Source: SHLQ01 sp964562985 (GTDB lineage: Bacteria; Actinomycetota; Acidimicrobiia; Acidimicrobiales; SHLQ01). From it: a stretch of 64,000 bases of DNA. Positions 50,102 through 62,609 of the stretch are shown piece after piece. The notes under the pieces are model-generated. The model was not told where the DNA came from, made no database searches, and worked only from the letters and a program-made list of their open reading frames with translations. The stretch covers positions 35,032-99,031 of the forward strand of contig CAZLWE010000004.1 in NCBI GenBank assembly GCA_964562985.1. The letters are read 5' to 3'. Both the position numbers and the translations under genes were made by a program. How positions within the stretch are numbered: the first letter of the stretch is position 1; every line of letters begins with the position of its first letter.

Positions 50102-51457
50102 GTGACCGCTACCCCCGCATCTACAAACCACGCTGCTGAATTCTCCGGCGAAGAACCCACGTCCTCACGCGTCGGAACGGTTTTGGGGCTCACCTACGGC
50201 ATCGTCGGATTGGCGTCGTCGGCCACAGCAGTCGTCGTGCCAACTATCCGAGATGAGTTCGGCCTTTCGTTAGCCACTGGCGCATGGGTGATTACCGCCT
50301 TCGTCGTCGGCCTCGCTGCGAGCGCGCCGATCTATGGCCGGATCGCCGACCTCGTCGGGCCGCGAACACCAATGACGGTCGGCCTTGGCATCATGGCGGT
50401 AGGAGCGATCTTCTCAGCGCTCGCCCCCACACCGGCGCTGCTCATCATCGCCAGAGGAATCGTCGGAGCGGGCGCTGGTGCGGTACCGGTTCTTGGGCCG
50501 GTGATTATCGCCGGCCGTCTAGACGAACCCGATCGGCCAGGAGCCCTAACGAGAATGGCGGGACTCGCTGCACTGGCAGCGGGCGGCTTGCTCTTGGGAG
50601 CGGTCGTGGCCGACATCGCGAGCTGGCGGGCGGTACTTGCCATGCCGGCCCTCGCACTCTTGTTCCTCCGACCGGTCCGCAACCTTGCCTTTGACGGCAC
50701 CCGCGGGCTCGGCGGACTGGACATCCCCGGTGCCGTTGGCATCTCCTCGATTGCCGTCGGCCTCAACTTGGTACTGCAACTCGGAGCGAATCCGGTGGTC
50801 GGCATCATCGGCATCGGACTCTCGGTATTCGGACTAGTGGCCTCGCTCGCTGGTCCTCGACGAGGCCTCACTCCGTTCATCCCACGAGGTGTTCTGAGAC
50901 GATCCTCAACCTGGCGTATCTCGGTGGCCGCCTCCACAATCCCCGCCTGCTTCTTCTCGCTGCTCATTGCGGTGCCAGCCATCTTCACTGAAGAGCTTGG
51001 GGCCAGCCGAATTGAGATCGGGCTGTGGGTTCTCCCAGCGGCCGCCGTCGGAGTGCTCATGGGGCCGGTCGCCGTGAAGCTGCGACAACGAATGTCGGCC
51101 AAGCAGATCGCGGGCTATGGACTGTTCGTAGCCGCAGCTGGCCTATTGATCGCGGCGGTGTTCGCGTCGCAGCCGATCGGGCTGTCGATTTCGTTTGTGT
51201 TCGTCGCCATCTCGTTCAGCGTCGGCCAAGCCGCACTGCTCGGGATGCTCACCACCGCCACCCCGGTCGACGAACGCGGCGCCGCGCTCGCCGTCTTCAT
51301 GGTCGTATTCTTTCTCGGCGGCGGCATCGGTGGCACGCTCCTCACCGTTATCGAGGCATCGGCCTCGTTGCCGGTCGCCATCGGCGTGCTTGCCATACTC
51401 CCTGCGGCGGCTGCACTCTCGACGCTCGCTCTGAAAGATGAGGCACTGTCGATCTAA
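50102..51457 (+). CDS. MFS transporter (DHA2-like efflux type)
   Basis: Major-facilitator protein of 451 residues from a GTG at 50102, with about 12-14 hydrophobic segments. Motif A is YGRIADLVGPRTPMTVG after helix two, and motif C-like GIVGAGAGAVPVLGPVI lies in helix five, typical of drug:proton antiporters. There is no second short DHA2-specific signature to fix a substrate. It is close to the MDMPI-like gene (13 bases downstream), so the two may be cotranscribed. Confidence 0.9.
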   Translation: MTATPASTNHAAEFSGEEPTSSRVGTVLGLTYGIVGLASSATAVVVPTIRDEFGLSLATGAWVITAFVVGLAASAPIYGRIADLVGPRTPMTVGLGIMAVGAIFSALAPTPALLIIARGIVGAGAGAVPVLGPVIIAGRLDEPDRPGALTRMAGLAALAAGGLLLGAVVADIASWRAVLAMPALALLFLRPVRNLAFDGTRGLGGLDIPGAVGISSIAVGLNLVLQLGANPVVGIIGIGLSVFGLVASLAGPRRGLTPFIPRGVLRRSSTWRISVAASTIPACFFSLLIAVPAIFTEELGASRIEIGLWVLPAAAVGVLMGPVAVKLRQRMSAKQIAGYGLFVAAAGLLIAAVFASQPIGLSISFVFVAISFSVGQAALLGMLTTATPVDERGAALAVFMVVFFLGGGIGGTLLTVIEASASLPVAIGVLAILPAAAALSTLALKDEALSI

Positions 51458-51470
51458 CTACAGTGCAAGG

Positions 51471-52112
51471 ATGAACTCGACAAGGACTCTCTTTCTGGCA
51501 ACGTGTGCCAACGTTGCGACGGCGCTTGCAGACCCGCGAATAGCCGAGACGTGGAATGAGCCGTCGATACTTGAGGAACAGACCATCGGTTCGGTGGCAG
51601 CACATGTTGGCCGTGGGTGTTGGGTGGCCTTGGATTACTTAGATCAAGGCACGCCAACGGGCATGGTCGACTTCGATTCGGCTGCCGACTATTTCGCCAA
51701 GCTCCTCGATGCAGCGACCCCAGAGCTACACGAGGGCATCCGCCAGCGCGGGGCCGAAGGGGCACAGGCGGGAGCCGAAGGTGTGCTCAGCCAACTCCGG
51801 GGGCGGATCGTCGAGATGCAGGGACGACTCGCCACCGAACCCGAGGACCGTCTGGTCACCGTGTACGGCGACAACGTCATGTCGCTCGACGACTACCTGG
51901 AGACCCGAATTCTTGAGCAGGTCGTTCACCTTGACGATCTTGCCCGATCGATCGGAGCCGAACGCTTCTCCATCACCGAAGGCGCAGAGGCACTCGTCAT
52001 TGCGTGCGGTGCGGAGATCGGACGCCGACGTTTCGGGAACACGACCATGGTGCGGACGTTGTTCCGAGCGTTGAGCGAGTCCGAAGCCTCTTCACCGTTG
52101 CCCGTTCTCTAG
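51471..52112 (+). CDS. MDMPI/DinB-like protein (maleylpyruvate isomerase N-terminal domain)
   Basis: Protein of 213 residues starting at the ATG at 51471, shortly after the transporter stop, with AAGG directly upstream. It looks like a four-helix DinB/MDMPI bundle. HVGRGCWVALDYL, with a metal-type His, and ILEQVVHLDDLARSIGAERF, with His-Leu-Asp-Asp, are typical and supply candidate metal ligands. Actinobacterial members are often mycothiol-dependent enzymes. The actual reaction is unknown. Confidence 0.82.
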   Translation: MNSTRTLFLATCANVATALADPRIAETWNEPSILEEQTIGSVAAHVGRGCWVALDYLDQGTPTGMVDFDSAADYFAKLLDAATPELHEGIRQRGAEGAQAGAEGVLSQLRGRIVEMQGRLATEPEDRLVTVYGDNVMSLDDYLETRILEQVVHLDDLARSIGAERFSITEGAEALVIACGAEIGRRRFGNTTMVRTLFRALSESEASSPLPVL

Positions 52113-52194
52113 CCCAGCACAGTGCGGTTCCGCAGTTCTCGTTGGCTATCCGAATGAAGTAGACCGGATGGTCATAGCTAGGCGAGGGATTTCA

Positions 52195-53403
52195 GTGCTC
52201 GAGAACCTACGTTCAACCATTCAGTTTCGTGAGCTCACGTTGGACCGCACAGGAGCAAAGCTCGACCGCGCGGCAAACATCGACGACCTCCGTGCGATGG
52301 CGAAACGTCGTTTGCCAGGCGGCGTGTTCGACTACATCGACGGAGGCGCCGAGGACGAGAAGAGTCTGAGCCGCAACACCGCCGACTTCGATCGATGGAG
52401 CTTCCGGCCGCGGGTCCTACGAGATATGACCGAGCTCGACACAAGCGTCGAACTGCTCGGGAAGCGCATCCCCCATCCCCTCGTACTTTCCCCCACCGGC
52501 TTCTCACGGATCGCCGATTCCCAGGGCGAGTTGGCCGTAGCCCGGTCGGCTCAACGCATCGGCCTGCCCTACTCACTGTCGTCCATGGCAACCCGATCGA
52601 TCGAAGAAGTGGCCGCCGTCAGCGATGGTTCGAAGTGGTTTCAGGTGTACGTCTGGAAAGACCGCGGCATCGTCAAAGAAATGGTCGGACGCGCCCAAGC
52701 CGCCGGATACGACGCCATTTGCATCACGGTCGACTTCGCGACCCTCGGTCGCCGAGAACGAGACGTCCGTCGCGGCTTCACGCTGCCACCCAAGATCGGG
52801 CTCGACACCATCGTCGATGGCATCTTACATCCGCAGTGGACACTCGATTTTGTGCAGAGCGAGCCGATCCTCTTCGCGAATGTGTCGGGCACGGGCGGCA
52901 AGGACGGCACCGATGCTGTCGGCCTGGCCGACTACGTCAAGAACCAACTCGACCCGTCGCTTTCGTGGGACGACATCGAATGGTTCCACACTATCTGGGA
53001 CGGCCCGATCGTCATCAAGGGCGTCCAAGACGTCGCCGATGTGGACGTGGCTGCGAAGCTCGGGATCGACGCAGTTGCACTATCGAACCATGGTGGCCGT
53101 CAACTCGACGACGCTCCATCGCCTATCGAACTCGTACCCGAGGCTGTCGACATCGCGGCGGGCCGCACCCAGATCCTCTGCGACGGCGGCATCCGACGAG
53201 GGGCCGACATCGTCAAGGCGCTCTGCCTCGGCGCCACCGCATGCATGGTCGGCCGCGCCTACCTCTACGGTCTGGGCGCAGCAGGCGAACGGGGCGTCGA
53301 CAAAGCACTCGGGTTCCTCACGAGCGAGGTCGAGCGCACGATGGCTCTTGTCGGTGCAAACGCAGTTGGCGAACTCGGCCCCGACTACCTCACGACGCGG
53401 TAG
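52195..53403 (+). CDS. lldD: FMN-dependent alpha-hydroxy-acid oxidase/dehydrogenase (LldD-like)
   Basis: TIM-barrel flavoprotein of about 402 residues. I favour the GTG at 52195, preceded by GCGAGGG; an ATG at 52168 is the alternative. Landmarks are GGVFDYIDGGAEDEKSLSRN, the FMN region SPTGFSRIADSQGELAVA, YDAICITVDFATLGRRERD, and the catalytic His in LSNHGGRQLDDAPS (~298), followed by Arg in ILCDGGIRRGADIVKAL. It oxidises L-lactate or a related 2-hydroxy acid. Direct partners are absent, so lactate is likely but unproven. Confidence 0.93.
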   Translation: MLENLRSTIQFRELTLDRTGAKLDRAANIDDLRAMAKRRLPGGVFDYIDGGAEDEKSLSRNTADFDRWSFRPRVLRDMTELDTSVELLGKRIPHPLVLSPTGFSRIADSQGELAVARSAQRIGLPYSLSSMATRSIEEVAAVSDGSKWFQVYVWKDRGIVKEMVGRAQAAGYDAICITVDFATLGRRERDVRRGFTLPPKIGLDTIVDGILHPQWTLDFVQSEPILFANVSGTGGKDGTDAVGLADYVKNQLDPSLSWDDIEWFHTIWDGPIVIKGVQDVADVDVAAKLGIDAVALSNHGGRQLDDAPSPIELVPEAVDIAAGRTQILCDGGIRRGADIVKALCLGATACMVGRAYLYGLGAAGERGVDKALGFLTSEVERTMALVGANAVGELGPDYLTTR

Positions 53404-53427
53404 CCGGGCCGGCTCACTTCCAGTTCG

Positions 53428-53775
53428 TTAGACCACCGGCGCTTCAGGTTCAGCGACCTCTACTCGCACCAGATCAGAGCTGTCTGCGTTCTCGAAGAAG
53501 TCGTCGATGGCCTGGATCTCCGCTGCGGTTGGGTTGCGGCCTTCTTCTTCGAATGCGAAGAGATCGTCCGTTGGAATCATCCAGCTCTGTTCCGTCGGCC
53601 GAGCTTGCGAACTCGTACACCACCGCCAAGGTGACATCTTCGTTTGCGTCGAGCTCAAGTTGGCCAGCGTTGGCTAGGGCGACCTCGTCTGCGAGCTCTT
53701 GTGCCCGCTCGGGATCAGCTCGAATGGGTCGACAAAATCCTTTTCACGCAGCGTCTCGGCAAGCGGGGAAGGAAG
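53428..53775 (-). pseudogene. Frame-disrupted remnant downstream of the thymidylate-synthase-like gene
   Basis: Minus-strand coding-like sequence broken by two frameshifts, near 53715 and near 53580. Joining the pieces gives PLAETLREKDFVDPFELIP, then ERAQELADEVALANAGQLEL and VTLAVVYEFASSADG, then MIPTDDLFAFEEEGRNPTAA through to the TAA stop. The first piece is in frame with, and directly follows, the TAG of the 53776-54348 gene. Composition and codon use look coding throughout. It may be a decayed gene or a sequence error; the family is not recognised. Confidence 0.6.
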
Positions 53776-54348
53776 CTACGTGCGATCGCCGACCAGGATG
53801 CTGGTGAGATAGTGCAGTGACCCCACGGCTGGCTTGGCGTCGAGCCGGCTAGCGATCTCATCCATCAGAACCCCGATGAAGTGGATGTTTTTCGGAAAGA
53901 TCGATGCCGCCTGAGCGCGGAAGAACACCGACGCATTGAGGGTGCCGCCGTCGAGATTGAAGTGCAGCTCACGCATGCACTTGGCCATCTCGTCGCTCTC
54001 GTGGTTCGCGTCGGGGTAGTTCGAGATGGTGATGACAGCTCGCTTGGATTCGGGGAATCGGTTGAGGCAATCGACCACGTTCGCGATCTTGTCGGGCATG
54101 CCATCGCGGTAGTCCCCCTGACCACCGCCACGCTCCTCGTTGAAGTGTGAGCGTTGACCGTCTGACAACTCGGCACCGAGGTTCCAAGCGCTATAGGCAT
54201 CAAGGACGTCGAGTGGGAACAGGTCGGTCTCGACGGTGTAGTCGCTCATGTCGAGCACTTGGGTGAAGTTGCGCACATCGGCATCGGCCGAGATCTCCGT
54301 CATGTGTTCCCAGGCGTCCCGAGGTGTTCGCATGTCGGTTGCGGTCAC
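53776..54348 (-). CDS. Divergent thymidylate-synthase-fold protein
   Basis: Protein of 190 residues. DKIANVVDCLNRFPESKRAV resembles the thymidylate-synthase segment before the active site. DEMAKCMRELHFNLDGG puts a Cys where the catalytic PPCH Cys stands. FFRAQAASIFPKNIHFIGVL parallels the RS-D and PFNIA region and keeps the Asn. The final GSLHYLTSILV only partly matches the GDAHIYSNH block. The N-terminal ~70 residues do not match a normal ThyA, and the protein is ~70 short. Overlap by ATGA with an aldehyde dehydrogenase gene makes it part of that operon. Enzymatic activity is uncertain. Confidence 0.65.
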   Translation of the reverse strand: MTATDMRTPRDAWEHMTEISADADVRNFTQVLDMSDYTVETDLFPLDVLDAYSAWNLGAELSDGQRSHFNEERGGGQGDYRDGMPDKIANVVDCLNRFPESKRAVITISNYPDANHESDEMAKCMRELHFNLDGGTLNASVFFRAQAASIFPKNIHFIGVLMDEIASRLDAKPAVGSLHYLTSILVGDRT

Positions 54349-55793
54349 GATGATGCTCCGGTTTCAAATGCGACACTCTTGATCTCAAGAAACTCGTCGA
54401 GGCAGTCGCTCCCCCACTCGCGCCCAATGCCCGACTCCTTGACTCCACCGAACGGAAGTTCGCTGGCGAAGATCTGTGTGGTGTTCAAGCCGACCACTCC
54501 AGCCTCCAGCTGGGCGCCTACTCCGGCGAGGAAGGCGTGGTCCTCGCTGTAGGCGTAGGCGGCGAGGCCAGCGTCGGTGTCGTTGGCTTGGTCGACAACC
54601 TCGTCGTTGTCGTCGAACCGGTAGAGCAAGGCCATCGGCCCGAAGATCTCTTTGCGGTATGCGTCCATGTCAGCCGTCGCGTCGGTGAGCACCGTCGGTT
54701 CGACGAACAGGCTCTCGGCATCGGCGTGCTCTCCACCCGTTGCGACGTTTGCGCCCTTGGCGGTTGCGTCGGCGAGCAATGAACTGAAGTGGTCTTTGGC
54801 CCGCCGGTTGATGAGCGGGCCGATGTCGGCGTCTTCGGCCATAACGTCGCCAACGTTCAGTGCTGCGACCTTGGCCGCGAACACATCGGCGAACTTGTCA
54901 TAAATGTCGTCGTGCACGAAGAAGCGGTTAGCGCCAACACAAATCTGGCCGGTGTTGTAGAACCGGGCGTTCACTGCATCGTTAGCGGCCCGCTCGATAT
55001 CAGCATCGGCGAACACAATGAACGGCGCGTTGCCCCCGAGTTCAAGTGACAGCCGCTTTACGGTTCCCGAGCATTGTTCGTACAGGTGCTTGCCAACCTT
55101 GGTCGAGCCGGTGAACGACACGGCTCGGACCTCCTTGCGGGCGGCGATCGCGTCGCCGAACAATGATGGAGTCGACGTGGCGACGACGTTGATGACGCCG
55201 GGTGGGAGCCCAGCGTCAGTCGCTAGCTGTGCGAGCGCGGACGCCACCAAGGGTGTCTCCTCCGAAGGCTTCACCACGACCGTGCAGCCAGCAGCTACTG
55301 CCGCACCGACCTTCACGAGAACGGCCGCTATCGGGAAGTTCCACGGCGTGATACACGCGACCACGCCCACGGGTTGCTTGGTCATGAAATGGCGACGCGT
55401 TGGTGATGGTTCCCCGAGGTCCATCTCCCCCGCCTGTTCGGCGAGTTGCGCGCTCCAGCGAATCGCTGCGGTTCCGGCCCCGACTTCGCCACGGGCTTCG
55501 CGGAACAACTTGCCGCCCTCGGTGGTCGTGATCTCGGCGATCTCGGTCGTGTGGGCATCGATGAGGTCGGCCCACGCACGCAGTAGCGCGGCCCGATCCG
55601 AAGGAGCCGTCTGCGACCACGCCGAGAACGCGGCGGCGCCAGCATCGATCGCTGCGTTGATCAGGTTGGTGTCGGCGTCGACGGGTTCGGCCACGGCCTT
55701 ACCCGTAACCGGGTTCAGCACGGGGAATGTTGCGCTGCCCTCGATCGCCCCGCCGTTAATCCACGCCACTCGAGCAGATTCGATCAGCGTCAT
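54345..55793 (-). CDS. NAD(P)-dependent aldehyde / succinate-semialdehyde dehydrogenase
   Basis: Aldehyde dehydrogenase of 482 residues, normal for the GabD-like group. Cofactor region VACITPWNFPIAAVLVKVGA; FTGSTKVGKHL; the general base Glu in LSLELGGNAPFIVF (~251); and the nucleophile in YNTGQICVGANRF (~285). PFGGVKESGIGREWG is near the end. It overlaps an alcohol dehydrogenase upstream and the thymidylate-synthase-like gene downstream, both by ATGA, so it likely oxidises the aldehyde made by the neighbouring alcohol dehydrogenase. Confidence 0.94.
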   Translation of the reverse strand: MTLIESARVAWINGGAIEGSATFPVLNPVTGKAVAEPVDADTNLINAAIDAGAAAFSAWSQTAPSDRAALLRAWADLIDAHTTEIAEITTTEGGKLFREARGEVGAGTAAIRWSAQLAEQAGEMDLGEPSPTRRHFMTKQPVGVVACITPWNFPIAAVLVKVGAAVAAGCTVVVKPSEETPLVASALAQLATDAGLPPGVINVVATSTPSLFGDAIAARKEVRAVSFTGSTKVGKHLYEQCSGTVKRLSLELGGNAPFIVFADADIERAANDAVNARFYNTGQICVGANRFFVHDDIYDKFADVFAAKVAALNVGDVMAEDADIGPLINRRAKDHFSSLLADATAKGANVATGGEHADAESLFVEPTVLTDATADMDAYRKEIFGPMALLYRFDDNDEVVDQANDTDAGLAAYAYSEDHAFLAGVGAQLEAGVVGLNTTQIFASELPFGGVKESGIGREWGSDCLDEFLEIKSVAFETGASS

Positions 55794-56950
55794 TCGATAC
55801 CTCCTCGTGATGGGTCGATCACGACCACTGGCTTGATTACTTTGCCCGCGCTCATCTCATTGACGGCGTCGTCAATCGACTCGATCCCATCGAAGATGGT
55901 GACCAGTTCGTCGAACGGGAACTCCCCTTGTTGCCAGAGGTCGATGAGCTTTGGGATGAAGGTCTTGGAGACGGAGTCTCCCTGGATCACGCCGCGCAGC
56001 GACTTGCCCGGAAGCAGGCCCATCATCTCGACGGTGACCTCAGTACCGGGGACACCGGGGGCGATCATGGCTGTGACCCCGCGAGGACCACAGCTATCGA
56101 AGGCTTGGCGCAACACAGCCGGAACGCCGGTGGTATCGATGGCGTAGTTGCACCCACCAGGCACCGCTTCGGCTATGGCTTCGAGTAGTGCCGCTCCGTC
56201 GGTGAAGTCCTTCGGGTTGAATGTGTGGGTCGCACCAAGGTTCTCCGCCATCTCGAGCCGCTTCTTGTTGAGGTCGATGGCCACGATGCGCTCGACGCCC
56301 TCGACCTTCGCGGCCATGATCGCCGACAACCCCACACAGCCGCAGCCAAAGACGGCCAAGCTGCTCCCGGCGTCAACCTCGAGGGTGTTCATTACCGTGC
56401 CCGCTCCGGTCTGCACTCCACATGCGAGCGGCGCAAGCATTGCGAGTGGTATATCCGAGTCAACCTTCACCAGGTTCGACTCATGTGCCAACGCGAGTGT
56501 CGCAAACGACGATTGCTGAAAGAACGACCCGTGGATATCGGGCTCTTGGGCATGGTGGCTGCGATGCGTCCGTTCGCCGTCGGGGCGGGTTCCAGAGAAG
56601 TTCAACGACCCATGGTCGACGCAGTACGACGGCTTGCCCGCATCGCAATGAGCGCAGTCGCCACAGAAGTCATAGGTCATGATTACGTGATCGCCGACCT
56701 CAAACTCGGTGACGCTTTCGCCCCGGTCTTCGACGATGCCGACGCCTTCGTGGCCCAGCACGATCGGGAATTCACAGAGCCCCTTCGACTTGGTCATCAC
56801 GTCGGTATGGCAAATGCCGGTCGCTACAACGCGGATGAGTAACTCATGGCGGCCAGGCTCCCGGAGTTCCACCGCCTCTGGCTGGAATGGCTCATCTGGG
56901 TCGGCGGCAATCGCCGCCGTGACCGGTATGTAGCTCGGGGCTTTGCTCAC
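55790..56950 (-). CDS. Zinc-dependent NAD(P) alcohol dehydrogenase (aryl-alcohol type)
   Basis: Medium-chain dehydrogenase of 386 residues. The catalytic zinc site is GICHTDVMTKSKG and the GHEGVGIVEDRG region. The structural zinc Cys set is CGDCAHCDAGKPSYC. The Rossmann motif is LAVFGCGCVGLSAIMAA with Asp in IVAIDLNKKRLEMA, which favours NAD. The layout matches benzyl/aryl-alcohol dehydrogenases. It is the first gene of a coupled ADH-ALDH operon that would turn an alcohol into an acid. Confidence 0.93.
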   Translation of the reverse strand: MSKAPSYIPVTAAIAADPDEPFQPEAVELREPGRHELLIRVVATGICHTDVMTKSKGLCEFPIVLGHEGVGIVEDRGESVTEFEVGDHVIMTYDFCGDCAHCDAGKPSYCVDHGSLNFSGTRPDGERTHRSHHAQEPDIHGSFFQQSSFATLALAHESNLVKVDSDIPLAMLAPLACGVQTGAGTVMNTLEVDAGSSLAVFGCGCVGLSAIMAAKVEGVERIVAIDLNKKRLEMAENLGATHTFNPKDFTDGAALLEAIAEAVPGGCNYAIDTTGVPAVLRQAFDSCGPRGVTAMIAPGVPGTEVTVEMMGLLPGKSLRGVIQGDSVSKTFIPKLIDLWQQGEFPFDELVTIFDGIESIDDAVNEMSAGKVIKPVVVIDPSRGGIE

Positions 56951-57051
56951 CTCCCAATGATACGTGGGCGTAGGCTCGCCTGAGCTGGGTTGTGGCCGCT
57001 TGGCGATGATGTCGATCCCGAGATCATCTGAAGTTCAGCCATGGCGTGGCC

Positions 57052-57453
57052 CTACTGGGTCTGGCGAATGTCGCTCAGCAGATCGGTCCGTTCGCCTCGC
57101 AGGTACGCAGCGACATCGGCGACGTCAATCACCAACGAGATGCCGCTGACGATGACACTTGCGATAAGCCAAGTTTGGAAGGCCCCCGTGGGTTCGTCGT
57201 CGAACAGCACGATCAACTGGAACACGAACATGGGAACCCATGACCCGTGCATTAATCCGAGGAGCTTGGTGAACCCCTGCACTTGGGTGAGGGCTTCACC
57301 GACGAGACCGCCGGTGATCATGGCGACCAGCGTGACGATGGCCGCAGATTCGGAGAGGAAGAAGAGCGGTCCGACGAAATTCACTAGGACGAGCACCCCA
57401 ATCCACGCTTGCCAAATGGCTGGCATGCGCAGCACGCCACGTGCGAACAGCAT
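57052..57453 (-). CDS. Small four-helix membrane protein
   Basis: Unrecognised integral membrane protein of 133 residues. Four hydrophobic segments are visible: IWQAWIGVLVLVNFVGPLFF, AAIVTLVAMITGGLVGEAL, WVPMFVFQLIVLF and TWLIASVIVSGISLVIDV. A charged C-terminus follows (RGERTDLLSDIR). It is on the same strand as, and 11 bases after, the NTF2-like gene. Function is unknown. Confidence 0.75.
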   Translation of the reverse strand: MLFARGVLRMPAIWQAWIGVLVLVNFVGPLFFLSESAAIVTLVAMITGGLVGEALTQVQGFTKLLGLMHGSWVPMFVFQLIVLFDDEPTGAFQTWLIASVIVSGISLVIDVADVAAYLRGERTDLLSDIRQTQ

Positions 57454-57464
57454 CAGAGCCCCTT

Positions 57465-57923
57465 TTACTGCAGCGGAATGCCGCTGGTGTCGCCGTCTTC
57501 ACGAGGACCGAACAGCCGCTTCTCGGATTCGTCGATCGCGACGTCGTTGATCGACGCCTCTCGGCGTCGCATCAAGCCCTGTTCGTCGAACTCCCAGTTC
57601 TCGTTGCCATAGGATCGCCACCACTGGCCGTTCTCGTCGAGCGACTCGTATTGGAATCGCACCGCGATGCGGTTGTCCCGGAACGCCCACAAGTCTTTGC
57701 GCAAGGCGTAGTCGAGTTCGCGAGCCCACTTCTGCGCCAAAAAGTCTCGAATCTCCTCGCGACCTTTCAAGAACACGTCACGGTTGCGCCATTCGCTGTC
57801 GACCGAATACGCGCCAGCCACCTTGTCGGGGTCGCGCGTGTTCCACGCTGCCTCGGCGCCGAGCACCTTCTTCCAGGCAGCTTCTTCGTCGAAAGGTGGA
57901 AACGGTGGTCGTGAATCAGACAT
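57465..57923 (-). CDS. NTF2-like protein (DUF1348 / SnoaL-type)
   Basis: Protein of 152 residues. The ATG at 57923 follows GGGAGC. The family has a cone-shaped cavity fold. Visible marks are EEAAWKKVLGAEAAWNTRDP at the start, LKGREEIRDFLAQKWARELD, and RFQYESLDENGQWWRSYGNE with the Trp-rich strand. The last part (REASINDVAIDESEKRLFG) is typical of DUF1348. Such proteins are small enzymes or ligand carriers. It lies between metH and the small membrane protein. Confidence 0.9.
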   Translation of the reverse strand: MSDSRPPFPPFDEEAAWKKVLGAEAAWNTRDPDKVAGAYSVDSEWRNRDVFLKGREEIRDFLAQKWARELDYALRKDLWAFRDNRIAVRFQYESLDENGQWWRSYGNENWEFDEQGLMRRREASINDVAIDESEKRLFGPREDGDTSGIPLQ

Positions 57924-57978
57924 CGCTCCCAATTCTTCCAGCGCGATACGCCTCTGTCGAATAGTTGTCTGGCCTGAC

Positions 57979-61643
<3,665 letters not shown>

Positions 61644-61647
<4 letters not shown>

Positions 61648-62609
61648 GATGCCTGGCTTTCAGCTTGCGAGGTGGAGATGTTTGGGCTGATCCCAAGGAT
61701 GCGACAGGTCGCAGCGGTGAGATTCGGCTTGTTCATCGTGTAAAAGTGGAAATCGCGTACGCCATGTTCGGCCAAACGCTTGCACTGCTCCGCGGCGACC
61801 GTTGCGGCGACGAGTTCACGGATCTCGGGAGCTTCGTCGAGACCCTCAAAAAAGTCTCGCATCCACTTCGGCACGTCGGTGCCGCATCGCTCGCTGAATC
61901 GGCAGGCCCCGGCGAAATTGGTAACCGGCATGATGCCGGGCACGATCGGCGCGGTAATGCCTGCACGGCGAGCGTCGTCGAGGAAGCGGAGGAATGCGTC
62001 GGTGTCGAAGAAGAACTGTGTCAGTGCTCGGTCGGCACCAGCATCGAACTTGCGCTTGAGGTTGTCCATGTCGGCCTTGGGCGACTTCGCCTTCGGGTGA
62101 ACTTCGGGGTATGCGGCGACGGAGATGTCGAACAGCGCGCCGTCTGGACGTGACCGAATCCCTTCGACCAGGTCGGCGGCGCTGCAGAATCCGTCAGGAT
62201 GTGAACCGTCCGGGTTGCAACCCTTCGCATCTTCGGGGGCATCGCCTCGGAGGGCGACGATACGAGTGACGTCTCGTTCCTTGTATTCATCGATGACCTC
62301 GTTTACACGACCCTTCGATGCAGCCACACAGGTGAGGTGACCGGCAACGGTGAGCCCACCAATCTGGTTGAGCTGGTCGAGGGCAGCGAGCGTCTTGTCC
62401 TGCGCTGATCCTCCCGCTCCGTAGGTCACGCTGACGAAGCGAGGGTCAAACGAACCCAACTCCTGGGCGCTGTTCTCGAGGGAGATGAGTCCCTTGGGGG
62501 TCGCCGGTGGGAAGAACTCAAACGAGACGTTGATGTCCTTCCTGATCGGTGATGTCGGCGCGACACGACGTTCGAGCCGTTCGGCCGCATTTTCGATTAG
62601 CGAGCTCAT
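61644..62609 (-). CDS. metF: Methylenetetrahydrofolate reductase
   Basis: FAD-dependent MetF of 321 residues. VSFEFFPPATPKGL near the N-terminus carries the catalytic Glu. FVSVTYGAGGSAQDKTL and RIVALRGDAPEDAKG are folate/FAD-side motifs. DNLKRKFDAGADRALTQFFF and PGIMPVTNF are typical later signatures. It makes 5-methyl-tetrahydrofolate, the methyl donor of MetH. It is coupled by ATGA to the upstream regulator and to metH. Confidence 0.96.

Noticed and set aside
52395..53807. Long plus-strand open frame over the LldD gene
   Set aside because: Very Arg-rich translation of the wrong frame; the LldD frame has the FMN and catalytic motifs.
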